NCBI RefSeq assembly: GCF_027579695.1
Contig: NC_083586.1
Span: forward strand, 6,196,001-6,260,000
Direction of reading: 5' to 3'
Length of the DNA stretch: 64,000 nucleotides
Source: Neoarius graeffei
Taxonomy: Eukaryota > Chordata > Actinopteri > Siluriformes > Ariidae
This document shows positions 54,647-64,000 of the stretch, in pieces. The notes beneath the pieces were generated by a model that was not told where the DNA came from, did not search any database, and was given only the letters and a program-made list of their open reading frames with translations. Every line of letters starts with the position of its first letter. Within the stretch, counting starts at the first letter, position 1. The position numbers and the translations under genes are program-made.

Positions 54647-56571
54647 ACAGCTCCCTCTACAATTATTGGCACCCCTTGTTAAGATATGTTCTTAGGCTTC
54701 TAATAAATTCATTTTTTTATAAATAATGTAGGACAACAATGCCAAAAAAAGAGAAAACTTCAACCTTTAATTCAAGTGCATTTATTCAGTGGGAAAAAAA
54801 AATCACACATTAAGAAATAATTATTTTACATGAAATCATGTGTGCCACAATTATTGGCACCCATGATGTTAATACTTTGTACAACTCCCTTTTGCCAACA
54901 AGACAGCACTTAATATTCTCCTATAACATTTCACAAGATGGGAGAATACAGAGAGAGGGATATTCGACCATTCCTCTTTGCACAATCTCTCTAAATCATC
55001 CAGAGTCCTGGGTCCTCTCCTATGCACTCTCCTCTTCAGCTCACCCCACAGGTTTTCAATTGGGTTGAGGTCTATGGACTGAGATGGCCATGGGAGGAGC
55101 TTGATTTTGTGTCTGGTGAACTATTTTTGTGTAGATTTGGCCACATGTTTAGGGTTATTATCTTGCTGAAAGACCCAGTGACGACCCATCTTCAGCTTTC
55201 AGACAGAGGCCACCAGATTTTGATTTAAAATGTCCTGGTATTTCACAGAGTTTGTGATGCCATGCACCCTAACAAGGCCTTTGGAAGAGAAACAGGCCCA
55301 CAGCATCACCGATCCTCCCCCATACTTCACAGTGGGCATGAGGTGCTTTTCTGCATACTCATCTTTTGTGATGTATTAGAGTGTTTGTTGCCAAAAAGCT
55401 CTATCTTGGTCTCATCTGACCAAAGCACACGGTCCCAGTTGAAGTCCCAGTACCGCTTAGCGAACTCCAGATGTTTACATTTATGCTTGTAAGTGAGAAA
55501 AGGCTTTTTCCGTGCATGCCTCCCAAACAGCTTGTTGGCATGTAGATAGCACCTGATGGTTGTTATGGAGACTTTGTGACCCCAAGATGCTACTCTTTGA
55601 TGCAATCCTCTAACAGTGAGCTTTGGAGAACTTTTTACTTCTCTTACCATCCTCCTCACTGTGCGTTGTGGCAAGATAAACTTGCATCCTCGTCCAGGCT
55701 TGTTTGCCACTGTTCCAGTTGTTTTAAACTTCTTGATGATTCCTCTGACTGTAGGTACTGTATGGGCCGGTGTAGGCGAGTGGCTATTTTCTTGTAGCCA
55801 TTGCCTGACTTATGAAGGACGGCACACATCTGCCTTACTTGAATGGTGTGTTCTCTTGTCTTTCCCATGTTGAAGAGTGGATAAGAGAAATAGGCCTCTG
55901 TGTCACATCATATTTATACCCCAGGGAAACAGGATGTGATGAATTACTAATGAAAGGTTCCTAGATGGTGGCACGGTGGTGTAGTGGTTAGCGCTGTCAC
56001 CTCACAGCAAGAAGGTCCTGGGTTCGAGCCCCGGGGCCGGCGAGGGCCTTTCTGTGTGGAGTTTGCATGTTCTCCCCGTGTCTGCGTGGGTTTCCTCCGG
56101 GTGCTCCGGTTTCCCCCACAGTCCAAAGACATGCAGGTTAGGTTAACTGGTGACTCTAAATTGACTGTAGGTGTGAATGGTTGTCTGTGTCTATGTGTCA
56201 GCCCTGTGATGACCTGGAGACTTGTCCAGGGTGTACCCCGCCTTTCGCCCGTAGTCAGCTGGGATAGGCTCCAGCTTGCCTGCGACCCTGTAGAAGGATA
56301 AAGTGGCTAGAGATAATGAGATGAGGTTCCTAGATACTCTGATCAACTTTATAAACTACAGTAGAAATGACAGAAATGCTTCAATTACATTTATTTTCTA
56401 GGAATTGTTATGGATGCCAATAATTGTGGAACAGGTGATTTTATGAAAAATAATTATTTCTTAGTCAGGGATTTTTATTTTTTTAATTCACTTGATTTAA
56501 GGCTTACATTTTTCTACAATTTTCAGTGTGAGATTATGCTTCTGCAATAAAAATTGAATTTATTTTAAGGG
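54647..56571 (-). mobile_element. Third Tc1-like family, SINE inside
   Basis: The left end after TA reads CAGCTCCCTCTACAATTATTGG. Near the other side GATGCCAATAATTGTGGAAC (56410-56430) is its inner inverted partner, and the outermost right end is lost near 56571. Minus-strand transposase pieces: 55656-55868 (MGKTREHTIQVRQMCAVLHK start, helix-turn-helix) and 55327-55710 (RTVRRMVREVKSSPKLTVRG, LWSDETKIELFGNKHS). The catalytic C-terminal half toward 54880 is readable only in broken frames. Confidence 0.88.
55967..56323 (+). mobile_element. tRNA-derived SINE (GAGAT-tail family) in Tc1
   Basis: Full-length plus-strand copy (GGTGGCACGGTGGTGTAGTGG ... GATAATGAGATG). The 12-bp target duplication is AGGTTCCTAGAT (55955-55966, 56324-56335). 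Confidence 0.95.
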
Positions 56572-56574
56572 CAC

Positions 56575-59005
56575 CACCTCCCCCTGTGACTACAGATAAG
56601 ACTCAAGGACCATGTGCACAGCTACAGTTCACCGGCAGCAGTGATGACCTTCATGTTGGAACGAACTGATATAATCTGGGTCCAGATGGTAGTTTTGAAA
56701 ATAAGCTGGGACCCACGACGTACTCTTCTATTCCTGTGATAACAAGAAGGAGAGGTGTTCTTATACATCCTATCAATGGGGTAAACTTGTCAAATCTCCT
56801 TCCAGTTCCAAAACAACCACAGAACACTTCTGTGGAAATTACCCCCATATTCACTGTAAAACTAGCTCTTCAGAATGTAAGATCACTTAATAAGCCTTTT
56901 TTAATTAATGACTTCATCGGTACACACAAACTGGATTTTATGCTTCTTACTGAAACTTGGCTTGAACAATCATTCAAGCCAATTACTATTACTCTTATTG
57001 AAGCAACTCCCCCACTCTTTGATTTTATGAGTGTTGGAAGAGCCAATAAACGGGGAGGAGGAATAGCAAATATATACAAGGCATGTTTTCAGTACAAACA
57101 GACAACTCTTGGTGACTTTACATCTTTTGAATACCTAAGTGCAATCCTAAAATGTTCTTCTAACATATTAGTGTTGACTATTTACAGACCACCAAGACTT
57201 TCTGCACCACTGTTCCTAGAGGAGTTTGGGGAACTGTTGTCAAATATTTGTTTAGAGTTTGACAATCTTATTATTTCTGGGGATTTTAACTTCCATGTTG
57301 ATAATCTAGATAACATGTATGCAAATGAATTTCTTACACTGATTGATGCCTTCAACTTAACACAACATGTACAAGGGCCAACACACTCCCATGGCCACAC
57401 GCTCGACCTTGTCATCACTAAGGGTCTTAATGTATCTACTAGTGTCATGGACCTGGGTATATCTGATCATTTCTGTGTTTGCTTTGATGTTTCCATTTCC
57501 CCTCACTTTCAAAACAAGTCTGTGACTGTAAAAAAGAGGGTAATTACCAATGGCACAGCAGCTCTTTTTGAGCAGGCACTCTCAGAACTCCCATGTCAAT
57601 CTTTAGATTGTGCAGATGATCTAATGGAAATTTTTAATTCAAGAATGAATCATATTATGGATGCTATTGCTCCTTTAAAAACCAAAAGAGTCATAGACAA
57701 AGGAAAAGCACCCTGGAAACTAAATCCAGCAGTTAAAATGTTAAAGAGGGAATGTAGAAAGTCTGAAAGAAAATGGCGTAAATCTAAACTCCAGATTCAT
57801 TATCAAATCTACAAAGGGATGTTATGTAAATACAACTTAGAAATTTCTAAAGCAAGACAGTCTTTTTTTGCTGACATTATTAATAGGAATATCAACAATG
57901 CCTGTGTGCTATTTTCTACAGTTGAAAAGCTAACAAGCCCATCAAGACAAATGCCTTCTGAATTTCTCTCAGTTAATACATGCAATGACTTTGCATCTTT
58001 TTTCAAAGGAAAGATTGATAAAATACGTATGAATATAGCCACACAGGTGCAAACACTTCAAAATCTGGAACCATTGGATAACGAGAGAGGGGGTCATAAT
58101 ACAATGTCAACATTTATTTTAATTGATGTTGAGACTCTGAGAAAAACAGTACAAAGTCTCAGCTCCTCCACATCTGAACTGGACATTTTACCTACAGTCT
58201 TTTTCAAATCTGTTCTCACCTAATATCAGACGAGGTACTTCAGATTATCAACACCTCCTTACGAGCTGGCATGTTTCCTTCATCTCTGAAAAAAGCGGTT
58301 GTAAAACCCCTACTGAAAAAGAATAACCTGGATGTCTCAGTACTCAACAACTACAGGCCCATATCCAATTTGCCATTCGTTGGTAAAATAATTGAAAAAA
58401 TTGTTTTTAATCAATTAACTGCCTTCCTGACATCAAACGGATGTTTTGATAAGTTTCAGTCAGGTTTTCGTGCCAATCATAGCACTGAAACAGCTCTTAC
58501 TAAAGTCATGAATGACCTACGTCTTAATTCTGATGCTGGTAAAACATCAGTCTTGGTGCTTTTAGACTTAAGTGCTGCATTTGACACGGTAGATCATTTC
58601 ATACTGTTACATCGACTGGAGCATTGGGTTGGATTTACTGGTATAGTAATCAACTGGTTAAAATCTTACCTACAACAAAGATTTTTTTTATGTGGCCATT
58701 GGAGGCCACAGTTCATCACCCGTGTCCTTGAACTGTGGGGTTCCCCAGGGCTCAATCCTGGGACCATTACTATTCAACCTTTATATGCTCCCACTTGGAC
58801 AAATTATTAAGAATAACTCAATAAACTTCCATAGCTATGCAGATGACACTCAGCTTTACTTAGCTATGTCACCTAATGACTATGCCCCTCTTGAGTCTCT
58901 TCATAGATGCATTGACCAAATTAACAAATGGATGTCTCACAATTTTCTTCAGCTGAACACAGATAAAACTGAAGTAATTATATTTGGCAAAAAGGAGGAA
59001 AGATG
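56575..59005 (+). mobile_element. L2-clade LINE, third subfamily, 3'-truncated
   Basis: It aligns with the 6.2-kb L2 from the 5' leader (TTTTGAAAATAAGCTGGGACCCA) through the RT, but with steady divergence, so it is a sister subfamily. It stops at 59005 after FGKKEER, before the C-terminal domain, where unrelated sequence begins. Confidence 0.88.
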
Positions 59006-59006
59006 A
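56736..59006 (+). pseudogene. L2 ORF2 (endonuclease and RT), C-terminus missing
   Basis: 56736-58223 is one clean frame of 495 codons covering the endonuclease (LALQNVRSLNKPF, LLTETWLEQSF, SGDFNFHVD, LGISDHFCV) and the linker up to the start of RT. It shows what the frameshifted copies at 7.5 and 45.1 kb once encoded. A frameshift near 58218 leads to 58271-58810 ([28 protein letters not shown]). Another near 58700 leads to 58692-59006 ([28 protein letters not shown]). Confidence 0.88.
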
Positions 59007-59747
59007 TTTTTGACCCCAGTAGGACTCACAGTCCCACACTGATCAATCTGTGCTCTTCTGCTAGTGTGATCATGGAGACAGTCTTGGGGTGCACATGACA
59101 CAGGCTCTTATCTGTGCCAGAAAATCCCAACCGTGTCTCACTTTTCTTCAGAGACAGGAGAGCAAACCTCACCCCTCCCAGCTTCAATACATTTAGGGGA
59201 ACCATAGACAGCATCCTGTGCAGCTCTGTGAGTATCTTCTCTGAAAACTGCATTCTGTGTCAAAGCACATGCCGCTAGAACACACAATGAAAACCACTGG
59301 AACCATCATCAGAGTTTCTCTTACCTCAGTTGAGGATCTTTATCAGAAAATATGAATTTTAAAAAACTGCCCACTTTATGCATGTTCCCTCCCATCCTGC
59401 TAACAGAATATTTAATAATCTGCTCATCTACATGAGCTAGAAAGCTTTCCAGAAAGATCCACAAAAAAGACTTCTTATTCCCAGCATCCATTTTTATCTG
59501 TGCAAAATGGGACAAAGTGGTAGGGATGAGTGAAAGAAAATAGATAGATAGATAGCCTTGGTGTGTTAAAGTCTTTCTCCTTTCTACACAAGATGGCATA
59601 GTTAGTTATCTTACTGTGGGCCAAGTACTAGGATCCTGCACCCCCCCCCCCCCCCCCAGAGATATAGACTTCTGTCATTATATAAATAACGGTTTACAGA
59701 ATTATATAGGCTCGATCTGTTCTTCAGTCATACATACATAGTACATT
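59006..59747. other. Unassigned stretch with C-run
   Basis: Two minus-strand open frames (59026-59253 and 59321-59599) read like parts of an element protein but match nothing I know. A run of 17 C lies at 59641-59657, and a short GATA repeat near 59545. Confidence 0.35.
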
Positions 59748-59880
59748 TATATTCACCGATCAGCCATAACATTAACACCACTGGCAGGTGAAGTGAACTA
59801 CATTGATTATCTCATTACAGTGGCACCTGTCAAGAAGTGGGAAATATTAGGCAACAAGTGAACAGTCAGTTCTCGAAGCA
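59748..59880 (+). mobile_element. mariner-type element end
   Basis: TTCACCGATCAGCCATAACATT and CACCTGTCAAGAAGTGGGAAATATTAGGCA are words of a fish mariner-like terminal region. Only the end is present. Confidence 0.6.
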
Positions 59881-60600
59881 TTATTGACAACTTAGTGACT
59901 TTTTTAAATAAAAAAAAGCGACTAACGACAAATCTTGTGAGTTTTTTGACAAATCTTAGCTACTTTCAAAAGACGATATCTTTGTCTCCAGAGGATTAAA
60001 AGGTTTATTCACTACAGGGCAGATGAGGCCGAATCATCCCTGACTGAAAACGAAACATCCTTCTTGTGGTTGGTTTCCCAGGCAGACAGAGGCTGTGCAC
60101 TGTGTGAGAGAAAAAATAAGGAAAACACCTTGTCTCTTCAAACTTTCTCTCTGAGTAATCGTTTTATATGGAAATATAGTAACTATCACTGCACAGTTGT
60201 TTTCTTTAAAATTATGTGCATGCTGACTTTGTCAGATGACACTGAGGTTATAAAATAGGAATTTTCTCAGTGCAGAGCAGCAGCGTGAAAATGGCTTGGA
60301 TGTGACTGCTGGTGAACATGTAGTCTTAATGGGCCACGTTTTAGTCACTATTTCATACTCGTTCCATTGCCTGATAACAGAAACAGAAAAAATTTAAATG
60401 AGAACAGCTTTATGTGGAATTAGGCTGTATTAAAATCATGTCCATCGCCAGCTATGAGGTCACTGAGGTCTGGACCTCAGTATTTTTTTTTTTAGAACTA
60501 AAAAATAATAATAATTTAAAAAAAGTTTAAACATAAAGACACCTGGATAAAAGGTAAACTTCTCTGATAAGATGACTGCATGCTGTCCAAACACGTCTTC
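59881..60600. other. AT-rich spacer
   Basis: No gene is seen. Words shared with the tRNA-Thr units start after about 60600. Confidence 0.45.
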
Positions 60601-60869
60601 TCACCAGCCATCATCACATGGTTCCCCTTGAAGTCTTTTTTTGTTGATGTTATCAACTGAATGCAAAGTGTTTTGCAGAAATTGCACACCAAAGACACTT
60701 TCAGTAAGCTCACTGATCTTCAAACTGTCCTAATGGAGCCACTCTCACCAGCAGAAAGTGGTCTTCAGGTGATGAGAAATCCTGAGCACTTGCTTACCTT
60801 CTGGTGTCAGTGTTCTCAATATCCTCTCTTTTGGCTGGATCAACTTTCTATGTTCAAGATGTCTATTAT

Positions 60870-60942
60870 AGGCCCCAGCAAGGATTGAACTCACAACCTC
60901 TGGTTTACTAGACCAGCACTCTTACCACTGAGCTATGGAGCC
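60870..60942 (-). tRNA. tRNA-Thr, anticodon AGT on a TGT-type body
   Basis: On the minus strand GGCTCCATAGCTCAGTGGTAAGAG ... TCCTTGCTGGGGCC. The acceptor GGCTCCA pairs with TGGGGCC, the anticodon arm is CTGGTCTAGTAAACCAG, and the T arm GTGAGTTCAATCCTTGC closes with wobble pairs. The body follows tRNA-Thr(TGT), but one T-to-A change makes the anticodon AGT, still threonine. No T4 terminator is immediately downstream. Confidence 0.85.
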
Positions 60943-61625
60943 TTTAATGGCATCTGAAGATCGGGGCTACAGCAGAACTTTGAAGCCCCTGTGCCAATCC
61001 TCAAAACAGCCCACAGAAACTGCTGTAAAGTCGCTCACAACTTTAGTTCCTAGCTACAGTTAGCTTCTGTTTACGATTTGCCTCACAAAAAAAATTGACA
61101 CACATTTTAAATAATGCGGTGTGTCAATCGTAGAGTGGGCTGTGGGCTGTACATTCTGGCTACTTTCTCATCTGAGCTAACAAAAACACTGGACAGGCCA
61201 AGCCCTCAAGAGACAAACCATAAGCACCATGAGTGACCTCACTGATCCTCAAGCTCTTCATGTGGGGCCATCCTCAGCAGCAGCCAGTGGTTTTCAGGTG
61301 ATGAGAACTCCAACCAAAAAAAGCTGACCAGTGTTATTGGTTCTTTAAAAAAACAAAAGTAATTTTCTCAACCTCATGCTTTTTCCATGCATATCTCATA
61401 GACTTCTTTTTCCAAGTTTCCTAGTGCTACATCATCCAAAATTATAATTGCGTAACCAGGAAGTTATAAATATGTGCAGCACAATAAGAATCCTTTAGAG
61501 TTTTAGCTGCAGTCTTTCGTTGATATCAACTGGCTCACTTATTCAGAAGAAACAGTGAGAGCTCACAAGCACCACTTTTCTTCAGTCTCAGATCAGAACT
61601 CTCTAACTTCAGAAGGTTGGGCAAA
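60943..61625. other. tRNA-Thr unit interior
   Basis: Non-coding, matching 63638-64000 for its first part (CACTGGACAGGCCAAGCCCT at about 61190 and 63890). No open frame is worth calling. Confidence 0.5.
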
Positions 61626-61697
61626 AGCCCCAGTGAGAACTGAATTTACTACCTCTGGTTTATAAGACCAGTGCTCTAACCACTGAGCTATGGAGTC
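61626..61697 (-). pseudogene. tRNA-Thr-like pseudogene (anticodon TAT)
   Basis: On the minus strand GACTCCATAGCTCAGTGGTTAGAGC and CTGGTCTTATAAACCAG are well kept, but the anticodon has changed from TGT to TAT. The T arm (AGTAAATTCAGTTCTCACT) has lost the B-box GTTC context, and the acceptor is mispaired. Confidence 0.75.
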
Positions 61698-62184
61698 TTA
61701 AACTGGCACTTATCTATCATAAATTAATCCCAAAGCAGAACATTGAGGACCCTCTGCTGATCCGCGAATACCACTTGTCCACCAAGTCACCACTTTTCCA
61801 CTGAGGGCTGGTTCCAAGCTGGTGCCTAATCTTAAGCCAGTTCTTGAAGTTTCCACAGCCAAAGAACCAGCTCTCAGCCAGGAAAACTGGTCCCAGAGTG
61901 CCACCAAATCTTTGCTGGCCTAGAACCAAAAACCGCTTATGTCAGTGACTAGGACTTGTTTTGCTGGGAAACAATCTTGAAGTTTTTTTTTTTTTTGTAT
62001 AACATTTAAGGGTTCATCTCTGAGAAACAACCAAAAACTTCACAAGATGACATGAGGAAGAAACCTTGAGAACAACCAGACTCAAAAGAGAACCCATCCT
62101 CATCTGGGTCACACCAGATAGTGAGATTATAAATAAGTTTCCTTCTATAACTTTGTGCCACATTGTCAAAATTTGCAACAGACC
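61698..62184. other. Spacer
   Basis: No gene is recognised. Short overlapping minus-strand frames near 61710-61929 lack motifs. Confidence 0.45.
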
Positions 62185-62220
62185 CTAATGTAAGTGTGAC
62201 TGACATCACACTTACATTAG
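62185..62220. repeat. Perfect 15-bp hairpin
   Basis: CTAATGTAAGTGTGA (62185-62199) and TCACACTTACATTAG (62206-62220) are exact inverse copies around a 6-base loop, about 70 bases upstream of the YqaJ-type exon. Confidence 0.95.
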
Positions 62221-62285
62221 CAACCATTACTGCCCTTGTCCTGGGGGACAAGTGAACTTTGTTTACATACTGAAGGCAAGCGATA

Positions 62286-62519
62286 TTGAAGATGTCAGAC
62301 ATCTGCAGTTCAAAGAAAGCTATCACTAAAAACCTTTACTATCGGATTGCTTGGATGAGAGAAGCAAAGGATAGATACATGCAGAAGTTAGAGTTTATTT
62401 ATGGTTATAATCCGTGCAAAATTACTCGAAACGATTGGAGTGATGATGTCCATTTGTGGCCTAGGTTTACCTACATGGATGTTGGAATGTACCTTCTCAC
62501 AGCATTTTCTCTGTTTTAA
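62286..62519 (+). CDS. YqaJ-nuclease-family N-terminal exon, second copy
   Basis: From an ATG at 62286 or 62292 the frame reads AITKNLYYRIAWMREAKDRY, MQKLEFIYGYNPCKI, NDWSDDVHLWPRFTYMDVGM. This matches in order the 53.7-kb exon (ARERY, EKVRFIGNVDPY, EWKADPSLLPHVTYVG). It continues through the usual splice point to a stop in TTTTAATAAAAAAAAAC, so the normal donor is not evident and this copy may be a dead or processed scrap. No nuclease domain is present nearby. Confidence 0.45.
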   Translation: MKMSDICSSKKAITKNLYYRIAWMREAKDRYMQKLEFIYGYNPCKITRNDWSDDVHLWPRFTYMDVGMYLLTAFSLF

Positions 62520-63118
62520 TAAAAAAAAACTTATTGTTTACTGAAAGAGAAGGGCAGGGAGGATTGAGAATCCAGCAGTTGTGTTTCGTTTACACCCAAT
62601 ACTAAAACTTGTAGCATCCTAGCAATCACCACAAAGACGCCTACAAAAAGCAAGAATCAGAGACAGTTTCACTAACTCATTACATGCCAGCAGCCAAATC
62701 AGTTTGCCTGACCACCACTTCATTCTCCGATAGTAAACTCACATGCAAATTACTTGAATGAATACAACCTCTGTTCTATTCCAGGTTAAGCACTCGCAAA
62801 GAATGACTGAAAAACTTCTAACTCTGTGGCTTGTCGGTGAATAAAATGGCAAGATCATGGCCATAAACTGTGACTGTATGGCAGACCTTGGAGAGAACTT
62901 TTCTCAAGTGCCATTGCTGTTGTGGGCTATCGAAGCTGGAGTGAAACAAAGGGATTCACTGACAGTTACAGATAAAATCTGTCAGTGAAAAACATCTCCT
63001 ACTCCCAGTTCAGAGATATTTCCTTTCTGAAGAAATGCCCAAGTCAAGTTACTAAGCCACAATCAGAAGTTCAAGACAAAGTTCCAGTGAGACAGTAATA
63101 CTTTTTATGTTTTCCTCT
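62520..63118. other. Spacer
   Basis: No gene is recognised. A GACAGTTACAGATAAAATCTGTCAGTG imperfect hairpin lies near 62960-62990. Confidence 0.45.
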
Positions 63119-63260
63119 GTTTGAATGATTGGAACAGCCAAAAACAGGGCAAAAATTAACCATATTTAAGATCCATTAAGTGTTGCTCACAAGAAAGACA
63201 GGGTCTGGTTGTCCCCCAGAAGGAATTATCACCTGACGCCACATACAAGGGGTCTATTGC
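63119..63260 (-). pseudogene. THAP exon start and promoter flank, remnant
   Basis: On the minus strand MVNFCPVFGCSNHSN repeats the first residues of the 17.5-kb THAP exon, then the similarity ends. The flank 63180-63260 matches 17700-17780. It is a truncated paralogue. Confidence 0.65.
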
Positions 63261-63576
63261 TTTACCAAGTACTCATGAGCATCTGAGTTATTTCCAAATT
63301 CATTATAGTCTTCATTTTGTTGTTGATATCAACTGTGCATTGATGGAGACTTGGGTGCAAAGTGTTTTGCAGAAATTGCACATGAAAGACACCGTCAGGT
63401 CCTCAGTCATCTCACTGATTTTCAAACTGTCCACCTGTAGCCATTCTCTCCAGCAGAGGATCATCTTCAGGTGATGAGAAATCATGAGCAGCACTTGCAC
63501 ACCTTCTGGTGTCAGTGTCCTCAATGATCCCCTCTTTTGTGTGGATCATCTTTCGAACTTCAAAGTGTCCCTTATA

Positions 63577-63637
63577 GGATTGAACTCACGACCTCTGGTT
63601 TACAAGACCAGCACTCTTGCCACTGAGCTATGGAGCC
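63577..63637 (-). pseudogene. tRNA-Thr(TGT), 3' end missing
   Basis: On the minus strand GGCTCCATAGCTCAGTGGCAAGAG, then CTGGTCTTGTAAACCAG with anticodon TGT and GTCGTGAGTTCAATCCT. The 3' T stem and acceptor strand (TTGCTGGGGCC in the 60.9-kb copy) are absent, so the gene cannot fold fully. Confidence 0.8.
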
Positions 63638-64000
63638 TTTACTCTTTCACAATTGCTGAAGATTGGGGCCACAGCAGAACCTTGAAGTCCCTGTGGCAAT
63701 CCTCAAAACAGCCCACAGAAACTGCTGTAACGCCACTCACAACTTTAGTTCCTAGCTGCAGTTAGCTTCTATTTACTATTTGCCTCGCAAAAAATGAACA
63801 CACATTTTAAATAATGTGGTGTGTCAGTCATAGAGTGGGCTGTGGGCTGTACATTCTGGCTATTTTCTCATCTGAGCTAACAAAAACACTGGACAGGCCA
63901 AGCCCTCAAGAGACTTGGTTATCAGCACCATGAGTGACTTCACTGATCTTCAGGCTCTTCATGTGGGGCCATTCTCACCAGCAGAAGGTGGTCTTCGGGT

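Larger units (their letters stand above)
60640..64000. repeat. Tandem tRNA-Thr-bearing units
   Basis: The stretch 60660-61330 recurs at 63358-64000. Inside each there is a sub-repeat: CTCACTGAT...CTTCAGGTGATGAGAA at 60708, 61239, 63407 and (starting TTCACTG) 63938, about 531 bases apart within a unit. tRNA-Thr sequences sit at 60870, 61626 and 63577, all on the minus strand. The array runs off the window's right end. Confidence 0.85.

Noticed and set aside
59748-59880. Possible regulatory element from its conserved look
   Set aside because: The words belong to a fish mariner terminal region, so conservation reflects copy number.

Overview
The window looks like repeat-dense intergenic DNA from a ray-finned (teleost) fish. 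The evidence is the element mix: L2-, Rex1/Babar- and RTE-like LINEs, several Tc1-like transposons, hAT and foldback elements, fish Ty3/Gypsy fossils, and a tRNA-derived SINE family. Vertebrate-type tRNA genes are scattered among them. The SINE (head reading as a tRNA with a GTGTAGTGGTTAGC A box, tail of GAGAT units) reminded me of catfish sequence, but I cannot settle the species. I recognise no intact single-copy host protein gene.

Layout. 0-0.55 kb: end of a GC-rich hAT-like element. 0.55-9.63 kb: copy A of a large duplicated block (Rex1-like LINE tail, tRNA-His and tRNA-Arg relics, a truncated Tc1, a good tRNA-Glu, a nearly full L2 LINE), carrying a foldback transposon and a SINE. 9.9-15.1 kb: anonymous DNA, a CT/TA microsatellite and a long RTE-like LINE. 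15.2-17.06 kb: a complete but dead Tc1-like element with a SINE inside. 17.4-17.7 kb: a THAP-domain exon. 18.8-20.4 kb: a Rex1-like tail and a tRNA-Asp relic beside a direct repeat. 20.46-24.97 kb: a three-level nest (part of the duplicated block, inverted; an L2 inside it; a LINE with a restriction-like endonuclease inside the L2). 25-28.7 kb: tRNA-Ile, an old SINE, tRNA-Gln, a tRNA-Phe relic and an RTE-like tail. 29.9-33.2 kb: another L2-clade LINE split by a hAT element with a perfect 8-bp target duplication. 34.6-36.8 kb: hAT debris. 37.0-39.1 kb: a broken Gmr1-like Ty3/Gypsy fossil. 39.9-47.26 kb: copy B of the block, without the two insertions seen in copy A. 47.26-53.6 kb: a broken LTR-retroelement fossil on the minus strand. 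53.7-59.0 kb: a nuclease-family exon, a MITE, a Tc1-like element with a SINE, and a fourth L2. 59.7-64 kb: a mariner end and a tandem array of tRNA-Thr-bearing units, with another THAP scrap and another nuclease-type exon.

Three themes stand out. First, tRNA genes and relics for Glu, His, Arg, Asp, Ile, Gln, Phe and Thr lie in duplicated DNA, which suggests an old tRNA gene island now invaded by transposons. Second, copies A and B give clean filled/empty site pairs that order the insertions in time. Third, THAP exons and YqaJ-type exons recur and may be scraps of one dispersed multicopy gene or transposon family. Family calls rest on motif recognition by eye, not on searches.
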